The notes beneath the pieces are model-generated. The model had not been told where the DNA came from. It saw only the letters and a program-made list of their open reading frames with translations, and did no database searches. Positions 56,506-64,000 of a DNA stretch of 64,000 bases are shown here, one piece after another (within the stretch, counting starts at the first letter, position 1; each line of letters starts with the position of its first letter). The position numbers and the translations under genes are program-made. The stretch is from Saccharopolyspora endophytica (GTDB lineage: Bacteria > Actinomycetota > Actinomycetes > Mycobacteriales > Pseudonocardiaceae). The DNA lies in contig NZ_JAGPXE010000003.1 in assembly GCF_018070075.1 (NCBI RefSeq), positions 558,001 through 622,000 on the forward strand. Reading direction: 5' to 3'.

Positions 56506-57198
56506 TCAGGCGCGGGCTCTGGCTCCGCGCACGGCGGCGATGACCTGCCCGAGGTAGAGGATGCCGGCCCACAGGTACAGCGCCCCGCCCCAGGCGGTGA
56601 AGGCGTAGGCGATCGGGCGGACCACGTCGGACCCGGTGAAGTCGTCCTGCACCAGCAGCAACAGCGGGAACGCGTACATCAGGCAGAACGTGGCGGCCTT
56701 GCCCAGGTAGTGCACCTCGGGCGGCTCGTAGCCGTGCCAGCGGAGCACCGGCAGGCACAGGGTGAGCACGACGTCGCGGCCGACGAGGGCGACCGCCACC
56801 CACCACGGGATGACGTCGCGCAGCACGAAGGCGATCAGGGTCGCGACGATGTAGAGGCGGTCGGCCGCGGGGTCGAGCAGCTCGCCGATGCGGCTGTACT
56901 GGTTGAGCCAGCGGGCGAGCTTGCCGTCGAGCCAGTCAGTTGCCCCGCTGATCACCAGGACCAGCAGCGCGAGCAGGTCGGCCTGCGGGCCGAGCAGCAA
57001 CCAGAGGAAGACCGGCACGCCGGCCAGGCGGATCACGCTGAGCAGGTTGGGCAGCGTCCACCAGGGATCCGCCCACACGTCTCGCGCGACCTCGCGGATC
57101 CTGTCCAGACCGGGGTCGCCCGGCCCCGAGTGGTCCTGCCCCGCTTCGGCACGAGGGCCGCTCGTGGTGTTTTCCGTGGTGCGCTCGGCGTCCTGCAC
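56506..57198 (-). CDS. CDP-alcohol phosphatidyltransferase (PgsA2-like)
   Basis: A 230-residue membrane enzyme transferring a phosphatidyl group from CDP-diacylglycerol to an alcohol. The signature is spread over DWLDGKLARWLNQYSRIGELLDPAADR, with the Asp/Gly/Ala-Arg...Gly...Asp...Asp spacing intact. It has five to six hydrophobic segments. The position near gcvH and garA matches mycobacterial pgsA2 (Rv1822). The alcohol could be glycerol phosphate, or cardiolipin synthesis may be involved. GTG 57198 lies six bases from GGAGG; GTG 57201 is an alternative. Confidence 0.88.
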   Translation of the reverse strand: MQDAERTTENTTSGPRAEAGQDHSGPGDPGLDRIREVARDVWADPWWTLPNLLSVIRLAGVPVFLWLLLGPQADLLALLVLVISGATDWLDGKLARWLNQYSRIGELLDPAADRLYIVATLIAFVLRDVIPWWVAVALVGRDVVLTLCLPVLRWHGYEPPEVHYLGKAATFCLMYAFPLLLLVQDDFTGSDVVRPIAYAFTAWGGALYLWAGILYLGQVIAAVRGARARA

Positions 57199-57352
57199 CA
57201 CGAGCCTCCCCTGAATGGTTGTGCGCACCGCCCCGCAACGGGTGCACACCTGTGCATCCTTACCCGATCAGGGTCTCATATGGCCAGCGCAACCCACTTG
57301 GCGGCCAGCCGGAGGCGGGACGGCCTGCGGCGCGGGAAGAACCACCGCGGAT

Positions 57353-57577
57353 TCAGCCGCGAGTGCGGCTCCAACCCCGGCGGCGCAACTCGGCATCGGT
57401 GAGGAACCGGGCTCTGCCGCGATCGTCCACGCCCGCCCAGCGGGCGCCCGCGGTTCCCTCTCGGACGTAGGAGTGGCCGCCGCTCCAGACCACGCTGCAC
57501 GGCGCGGTCGGTAGGTCGTTCGGCTCGTCGACGGTCGCTGTGGCCCTGGGAGGCTCTGCCGGTTCCATCGTGCTCAT
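57353..57577 (-). CDS. Small hypothetical protein (74 aa)
   Basis: A 74-residue protein opening MSTMEPAEPPRATAT, with a more conserved-looking second half (GGHSYVREGTAGARW, then RARFLTDAELRRRGW). GGAGG lies 12 bases before ATG 57577; the frame stays open to 57601. G/C bias at third positions supports coding. It lies alone between the phosphatidyltransferase and the prpE promoter region. I do not recognise the family. Confidence 0.5.
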   Translation of the reverse strand: MSTMEPAEPPRATATVDEPNDLPTAPCSVVWSGGHSYVREGTAGARWAGVDDRGRARFLTDAELRRRGWSRTRG

Positions 57578-57601
57578 CAGTTCGTAGCACCTCCGATTCA
57601 T

Positions 57602-57900
57602 TTGTCGGCGCGGGACACCTCGGTGTTAGCCCGGCCATCGGCTCGTGGCCGATTGTGGGGCCTGCGAGTCGCACTGTCGCGCCGGAAGCGCACCCCCAGC
57701 GCCCAGCGGCGCGGCGGCGTCGCCGAATCGCATCAGGTGGGAGCGCGACCGAATTCCGTTCCCCCGTTCGTCCGAACGCCGATGTTTCGCTCGTGACGAA
57801 CGCGTTTCGGCCGAACGGCCGCGCGAGCCCCTGGCGCCGAGATCCGATCTGGGGTACTACACAGGCGGTGTCACAGCGGACGCGGGAGGTAGTCGCAGCG
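57602..57900. promoter_or_regulatory. Upstream region of the propionyl-CoA synthetase gene
   Basis: A gap of about 300 bases between divergent genes. ATCGG/CCGAT form a small hairpin near 57638-57655. GGGTACTAC (57852-57860) is a possible -10. The open frame extending from prpE back through this region has no recognisable protein similarity. Confidence 0.3.
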
Positions 57901-59777
<1,877 letters not shown>

Positions 59778-59781
<4 letters not shown>

Positions 59782-60371
59782 GTCCGGCGGGATCGCCCGC
59801 GGATCCCGTCGAGCAGGAAGGTGGTGCGGCGGTCGTAGTCCTCCCGACGAGGGCGGGTTCCGTGCTTGAGGGCGAGCGCGTTGTCGTGCAGGAGCGCGTG
59901 GAGGTCGTCCGCGGAGAACTCGTCCCGCAGCGCGCCCGCAGCGCGGCTCATCTCGATGAGCTCCTCGTTGATCTCGCCGGCGACCCTGCAGATCTCCAGC
60001 AGGCTCTGCGCGTCGGGGTACACCTGCAGCATCGCGTCGTTGGCGGCGGGCTGGCGGTACTGCAGGTCGCGGATCGCGGTGACGTAGTGCGCGAGCCGTT
60101 CCCAGGGGTCACCGATGGCGCGGGTGCGGTCGATGATGCCGTGCAGCTCGACCGCGACGACCTCTTCGATGACGGCGTCGATGAGGCCGATCCGTCCGCC
60201 GAACCGGTTGAAGATCGTCGCCTTGCTCACCCCTGCCGCCTGGGCGACCTCCTCCAGCGGCACGGTGAGACCCCGCCCGCGAAAGGCGTCGATCGCGGCG
60301 CGCCGGATCTGGTCGGCGTTGCGCTTGGCGTCCGCGCGCAGGCGTGATCCCACAGCTGCTCCACCGCTCAT
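59778..60371 (-). CDS. TetR-family regulator divergent from an NmrA-like gene
   Basis: A 197-residue TetR repressor. The helix-turn-helix is VPLEEVAQAAGVSKATIFNRFGG; the C-terminal ligand domain is unassigned. ATG 60371 is used; a GTG at 60389 would add six residues. It shares four bases at its stop with prpE. The 115-base divergent gap to the NmrA-like gene holds two matching inverted repeats, so it very probably represses itself and that gene. Confidence 0.9.
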
Positions 60372-60397
60372 TCCCGCACCGTCCCTCACCCCGCCAT

Positions 60398-60466
60398 AAG
60401 TTGACTCGACCAGTCAGCTTACCTACGGTGGCGAGGCAGGACAAACCTGACCAATGCGGTCAACTT
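60398..60466. promoter_or_regulatory. Paired TetR operators over the divergent promoter
   Basis: Operator 1 (60398-60420) has half-sites AAGTTGACT and AGTCAGCTT five bases apart. Operator 2 (60444-60466) has AACCTGACC and GGTCAACTT with the same spacing. Both fit TTGACY-N5-RGTCAA. In addition CATAAGTTGAC (60395) is repeated inverted at 60459-60469. Operator 1 contains a -35-like TTGACT (60401-60406); TACGGT lies 17 bases on, a rightward promoter. Confidence 0.65.
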
Positions 60467-60486
60467 ATGAGCGGAAGGGCGCGAAC

Positions 60487-61341
60487 ATGATCGTTGTCAC
60501 CGGCGCGACCGGCGGGCTGGGCGGCGCCACCGTCGAGCACCTCCTCCAGCGCGTGCCTGCCGAGCGGATCGGCGTCAGCGTCCGCGACGTCGGCAGAGCT
60601 CGCCACCTCGCCGACCGCGGAGTGCGCGTGAGGCAGGGCTCCTACGAGGATCCGGCCGGGTTGCGCGAATCGTTCGAGGGCGCCGAGCAAGTGCTGCTGG
60701 TGTCCGGCAACGACCCCACGGCCGACATCGTCCGCCTGCACGGCAACGCGATCGAGGCCGCCGCGGCAGCGGGTGTCCAGCGGATCGTCTACACGAGCCA
60801 GCACGGCGCCACCCCCGACAACCCGTACCCGCCAGCGCGGATGCACCTCTCCACGGAGGCGATGCTCGCCGACTCCGGGATCGCCTGGACCTCGCTGCGC
60901 AACGCCGCCTACGGCCCGCTCGACGAGGTGCTCGGCCCGTGGCGGCGAACCGGCAAGATCGCTCAGCCGGCCGACGGCCCCGTTCCCTACACCGACCGCG
61001 CGGACGTGGCCGAAGGCACCGCGGTCGTCCTGGCAGCCGGCCACCACCACGACGGCCCGGTCACCCTCAGCGCCCCGACCGCCGTCACCTTCGACCATCT
61101 CGCCGAGACCGCCTCCCGCCTCATCGGCCGCACCGTCGAGCGCGTCGTCGTGGACGACGAGCGGTGGATCGCCGACCAGGTCGCGAGCGGCGTGCCGCCG
61201 GAGGCAGCCGGATTCATTCTCACCTGGTACCAGGCCGCCCGCGCCGGCCACTTCGCCGAAGCCGACCCGCTCCTGTCCGAACTCCTCGGACGCGAACCCC
61301 GGAACGTCGCCGAGCGGCTCGCGGACGGCATCGCCGGATGA
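60487..61341 (+). CDS. NmrA-like NAD(P)-binding atypical SDR
   Basis: A 284-residue atypical short-chain dehydrogenase of the NmrA/quinone-oxidoreductase-2 (YtfG) type. It opens MIVVTGATGGLGG, the dinucleotide-binding loop. VQRIVYTSQHGA and WTSLRNAAYG are family segments, and the classical Tyr-x3-Lys is absent as expected. It may be an NADPH sensor or a quinone reductase. ATG 60487 follows GGAAGGG. The divergent TetR with two operators suggests induction by a small electrophile or quinone. Confidence 0.88.
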   Translation: MIVVTGATGGLGGATVEHLLQRVPAERIGVSVRDVGRARHLADRGVRVRQGSYEDPAGLRESFEGAEQVLLVSGNDPTADIVRLHGNAIEAAAAAGVQRIVYTSQHGATPDNPYPPARMHLSTEAMLADSGIAWTSLRNAAYGPLDEVLGPWRRTGKIAQPADGPVPYTDRADVAEGTAVVLAAGHHHDGPVTLSAPTAVTFDHLAETASRLIGRTVERVVVDDERWIADQVASGVPPEAAGFILTWYQAARAGHFAEADPLLSELLGREPRNVAERLADGIAG

Positions 61342-61388
61342 ACCGCAGCGGTCCGATACGTCCGTTCGGAGGCTTCCGGGTTCCGTTT

Positions 61389-61400
61389 TGGTCTATACCT
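61389..61400. promoter_or_regulatory. DasR-like site upstream of the hexosaminidase
   Basis: TGGTCTATACCT matches 10 of 12 bases of the known actinomycete DasR element (TGGTCTAGACCA) and lies 36 bases before the hexosaminidase start. DasR represses N-acetylglucosamine and chitin genes and is released by glucosamine-6-phosphate. Confidence 0.6.
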
Positions 61401-61436
61401 TTGTTGGCACCGTTCCCCCGAGGATGGAGCCGAACG

Positions 61437-63023
61437 ATGAGCGCACGACCCCGATCGAGGGCGGCGAAGGCCGGACTGGCCGTCGTCGCCGGAGCCCTGC
61501 TGGCCGCCGGGACCGCGGTTCCGGCCGGCGGTGATCCCGCCCCCGCGGCCTCCGCGATGGACACCATCGTGCCCGCGCCGGAGTCGGTGACGCCGAACCC
61601 GGCGGCCGACTTCGAGCTGTCCGAGCAGACCGCGATCCTGGCGCCCGGCGAGGCGGCCGGGGTCGGCGAGTACCTGGCGGGCGTGGTGCGGCCCTCGACC
61701 GGCTTCCCCGTGCCGGTCAACCCCGCGCTGCCCGGAACCGGCGACATCGCGCTGGCGCTGGACGGAGATCCCGCGCTGGGCCCGGAGGGCTACCGCCTGC
61801 AGGTCGCCGACGACGCGGTGCGGGTGCACGCGACCAGCACCGACGGCCTGTTCAACGGCGTGCAGACGCTGCGCCAGCTGCTGCCCGCGGGCATCGAGAG
61901 CCCGACGGCGCAGCCGGGGCCGTGGACGATGCCCGGTGGCGAGATCACCGACAAGCCGCGCTTCGGGCACCGGTCCGCGCAGCTGGACCCGGCGCGGCAC
62001 TTCTTCACCGTCGACATGGTCAAGCGCTACATCGACCAGGTCGCCAAGTACAAGATCAACAAGCTGCACCTGCACCTGACCGACGACCAGGGCTGGCGGC
62101 TCCAGATCAACAGCTGGCCGCGGCTGACCGAGTTCGGCGCGCAGACCGAGGTCGGCGGCACGCCGGGCGGGTTCTACACGCAGCAGGACTACGCCGAGAT
62201 CGTCGACTACGCCGCGTCCCGGCACATGACGGTCATCCCCGAGATCGACATGCCGGGGCACACCAACGCCGCGCTGTCGTCCTACGCCGAGCTCAACTGC
62301 GACGGCGTGGCACCGCCGCCCTACACCGGCATCGACGTCGGGTTCAGCTCGCTGTGCGTCAACAAGGACATCACCTACCGCTTCGTCGAGGACGTCATCC
62401 GCGAGGTGGCGGCGCTGACCCCCGGCCCGTACCTGCACATCGGCGGCGACGAGGCGCACTCCACCACCGACGAGGACTACGTGGCCTTCATGTCGAAGGT
62501 GCTGCCGCTGGTGGAGAAGTACGGCAAGAAGCCGCTCGGCTGGCACGAGTACGGCAAGGCCGCCCCGCAGGGCGACGCGGTGCTGCAGTTCTGGGGCACC
62601 ACGAACGGCGATCCGCTGCTCACCGAAGCCGTGGCGCGCGGCAACAAGGTCCTGGCCTCGCCGGCGAACAAGTCCTACCTGGACATGAAGTACGACGAGA
62701 ACACGCCGCTGGGCCTGCAGTGGGCCGGGTTCATCGAGGTCGCCGACGCCTACGGCTGGGACCCGGGCAGTTACCTGCAGGGCGTGCCGGAGGAATCGGT
62801 GCTCGGCGTCGAGGCGCCGATGTTCAGCGAGACGCTGGAGACCTCGCAGCACATCGAGTTCATGGCGTTCCCGCGGTTGCCGGCCATCGCCGAACTCGGC
62901 TGGTCGGCGAAGGGCGCGCTGAACTGGGAGTCGTTCAAGAACCGCCTGGCCACCCAAGGCCCCCGCTGGCAAGCCGCGGGCCAGGACTTCTACCGAAGCC
63001 CCCAAATCCCCTGGACCCCATGA
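61437..63023 (+). CDS. Secreted beta-N-acetylhexosaminidase (GH20)
   Basis: A 528-residue exported hexosaminidase that removes N-acetylglucosamine from chitin oligomers or glycans. A signal peptide covers residues 1-30. A GH20b-type N-terminal domain (about 42-170) precedes the catalytic barrel, with LHLHLTDDQGWRL, IPEIDMPGHTNAAL and the catalytic pair Asp338-Glu339 in HIGGDEAH. Substrate-assisted catalysis is the family mechanism. ATG 61437 follows GGATGGAG. A DasR-like site upstream fits control by amino-sugar supply. Confidence 0.94.
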   Translation: MSARPRSRAAKAGLAVVAGALLAAGTAVPAGGDPAPAASAMDTIVPAPESVTPNPAADFELSEQTAILAPGEAAGVGEYLAGVVRPSTGFPVPVNPALPGTGDIALALDGDPALGPEGYRLQVADDAVRVHATSTDGLFNGVQTLRQLLPAGIESPTAQPGPWTMPGGEITDKPRFGHRSAQLDPARHFFTVDMVKRYIDQVAKYKINKLHLHLTDDQGWRLQINSWPRLTEFGAQTEVGGTPGGFYTQQDYAEIVDYAASRHMTVIPEIDMPGHTNAALSSYAELNCDGVAPPPYTGIDVGFSSLCVNKDITYRFVEDVIREVAALTPGPYLHIGGDEAHSTTDEDYVAFMSKVLPLVEKYGKKPLGWHEYGKAAPQGDAVLQFWGTTNGDPLLTEAVARGNKVLASPANKSYLDMKYDENTPLGLQWAGFIEVADAYGWDPGSYLQGVPEESVLGVEAPMFSETLETSQHIEFMAFPRLPAIAELGWSAKGALNWESFKNRLATQGPRWQAAGQDFYRSPQIPWTP

Positions 63024-63032
63024 CCACCACCA

Positions 63033-63083
63033 CCCAGCGGGAGCCGACGGCCTTGAACCGAACCGTCGTCGGCTCCCGCTGGG
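63033..63083. terminator. Long terminator hairpin after the hexosaminidase
   Basis: CCCAGCGGGAGCCGACG (63033-63049) and its exact complement (63067-63083) form a 17-base-pair stem with a 17-base loop, ten bases after the stop. Confidence 0.75.
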
Positions 63084-63089
63084 CGGGGG

Positions 63090-63119
63090 CGATTCGAATT
63101 TCGCGCGAAATTCGAATCG
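63090..63119. repeat. Perfect 30-base palindrome between convergent genes
   Basis: The 15 bases CGATTCGAATTTCGC (63090-63104) are followed immediately by their exact reverse complement, without spacer. It lies 19 bases from the end of the aryl carrier gene and just after the hexosaminidase terminator. It may terminate the siderophore transcript or be a protein site. Confidence 0.7.
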
Positions 63120-63138
63120 TGCGGGTCCGGGGGCCGTG

Positions 63139-63375
63139 TCAGGGGAGCTTGGGTTCGAGGACCTTCCACCAGTCGGCGAGGGTCGGGCGTTCGGCGAGGT
63201 CAGCGAAGCTGATCTGGACGCCTTGCTTGCGCCACTGCTCGACGAGGGTCATGATCCGCACCGAGTCCAGGCCCCAGTCGATGAGGTCCTCGTCGTCGGT
63301 GAGCTCCGAGGGGTCTTCGTAGAGCAGTTCGGCGACCTGCTCGCGGACCGCTTCGAGGGTGAGATTCTCAGCCAT
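63139..63375 (-). CDS. Stand-alone aryl carrier protein
   Basis: A 78-residue phosphopantetheine-binding carrier. The attachment serine is in DWGLDSVRIM, and the C-terminal FADLAERPTLADWWK is typical of aryl carrier domains of the EntB/DhbB/VibB type, which hold 2,3-dihydroxybenzoate during siderophore assembly. In EntB this domain is fused to isochorismatase. Here it is a separate gene 31 bases downstream of one, in the same direction. The rest of the cluster would lie beyond the right edge. Confidence 0.9.
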   Translation of the reverse strand: MAENLTLEAVREQVAELLYEDPSELTDDEDLIDWGLDSVRIMTLVEQWRKQGVQISFADLAERPTLADWWKVLEPKLP

Positions 63376-63406
63376 GGTTCGGGATTCTCCTGGAAGGTGT
63401 TCCGGC

Positions 63407-64000
63407 TCAGGCGACTTCGGATTCGTGGGCGACGAGGTCGCGGGACAGGTTGCGGGTGGTGTCGACGACGCCGCAGTTGCGGGCGGCGTAGGAGACGGCC
63501 ATGTCGTGGTCGGCTCGCGAGAAGTCGGCGACCGCGTCGGCGACGAAGAACGCCTGGACCTCCTGCTGGAACGCCTCCGCAGCGGTCATCAGGCAGCCGA
63601 TGTGGGCGTAGATGCCGGTGATGATCAGCTGGTCCCGTCCCCACTCCTGCATCCGGCGACGCAGGTCCGTGCGCTGGAACGCGCTGTAGCGCCACTTGGT
63701 CAGCTGGACGTCACCCGCTCCGGGCGCCAGCTCGTCGATGATCGCCTCCATGGCCGGGTCGGCGACCCCCGGGCCCCACCACTCCAGCTGCAGTCCGCGC
63801 TGCTCCGGGGTCTGTCCGCCCGGCTGGGCGCAGTAGACCACCGGAACGCCTGCGGCGCGGGCCCGTTCGCGCAGCAGCGCGATGTTGGGCACGACCTGGT
63901 TCAGCGGTTCGGCGCCGGGGGTGAAGGCGTTGACGAAGTGCCGCTCCATGTCGTGGATCAGCAGCACCGCGCGTTCCGGGTCGGGCCGCCAGGAGACCTT
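63407..64000 (-). CDS. Isochorismatase, 3' part (truncated by window edge)
   Basis: The C-terminal 197 residues of an isochorismatase that hydrolyses isochorismate to 2,3-dihydro-2,3-dihydroxybenzoate. The nucleophile-side Asp is in LLIHDMERHFVNAF, the lysine in QLTKWRYSAFQRTDL, and the active-site Cys-containing loop in ITGIYAHIGCLMTAAEAF. The frame stays open to the window edge (KVSWRPDPERA upstream), so the start lies outside. Together with the aryl carrier gene it marks a catecholate siderophore cluster. Confidence 0.92.
   Translation of the reverse strand, partial: KVSWRPDPERAVLLIHDMERHFVNAFTPGAEPLNQVVPNIALLRERARAAGVPVVYCAQPGGQTPEQRGLQLEWWGPGVADPAMEAIIDELAPGAGDVQLTKWRYSAFQRTDLRRRMQEWGRDQLIITGIYAHIGCLMTAAEAFQQEVQAFFVADAVADFSRADHDMAVSYAARNCGVVDTTRNLSRDLVAHESEVA

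Overview
The window looks like chromosomal DNA of a high-GC actinomycete. Third codon positions are almost all G or C, GTG starts are frequent, and several gene sets are actinobacterial hallmarks: an ergothioneine operon, a GarA/MerR/DUF151/gcvP block ordered much as in mycobacteria, PknB-type kinases and an AftB-like GT-C protein. A Pseudonocardiaceae member close to Saccharopolyspora is my best guess from gene content. This is inference, not a database result. I saw no rRNA, tRNA, CRISPR array, phage or insertion sequence.

Layout. 1-3.3 kb: the start of a membrane dipeptidase gene, a small ORF, the decayed remnant of a sugar ABC-transporter ATPase, and a NarL-type two-component pair. 3.3-13.8 kb: a Ser/Thr kinase with a four-cysteine outer domain, a P450, secreted GH30 and GH3 glycosidases facing a shared control region full of palindromes, a DJ-1/PfpI protein, an XRE regulator, an aldo/keto reductase and a HAD dehalogenase. 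13.8-18.1 kb: four related hairpins in one gap, a LysR regulator, a PrsW protease and a class-III aminotransferase. 18.4-23.8 kb: two translationally coupled micro-ORFs, then egtABCD read leftward, with a divergent AcnR-like TetR regulator. 23.9-34.7 kb: a FUSC membrane protein, an exported TAP-like peptidase, a POT peptide transporter, two coupled CNNM/CorC proteins, and a Ser/Thr kinase whose extracellular part reads as a CBM6 sugar-binding module, followed by a conserved unknown gene.

34.7-44.4 kb is a surface-glycan locus: flippase, NAD-dependent epimerase, GT2 transferase, DUF2304 protein, two large polytopic membrane proteins and an AftB-like GT-C enzyme. 44.4-50.4 kb: a Bcr/CflA efflux pump, an acyl-CoA synthetase, a cobalt ECF transporter operon (cbiM, PDGLE protein, cbiQ, cbiO) and a cysteine-free HesB/IscA-like protein. 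50.5-57.6 kb: gcvP under a tandem glycine riboswitch, a MerR regulator, DUF151 nuclease, GarA, gcvH and a CDP-alcohol phosphatidyltransferase. 57.9-64 kb: a propionyl-CoA synthetase, a TetR/NmrA pair with two matching operators, a secreted GH20 hexosaminidase behind a DasR-like site, and the edge of a catecholate siderophore cluster (aryl carrier protein plus isochorismatase).

Taken together the window deals with cell-surface sugars (kinase-CBM6, glycan locus, GH30/GH3/GH20), redox protection (ergothioneine, DJ-1, HesB-like) and glycine/one-carbon metabolism (gcvP, gcvH, GarA). The most unusual item is the CBM6-bearing kinase next to the glycan locus.
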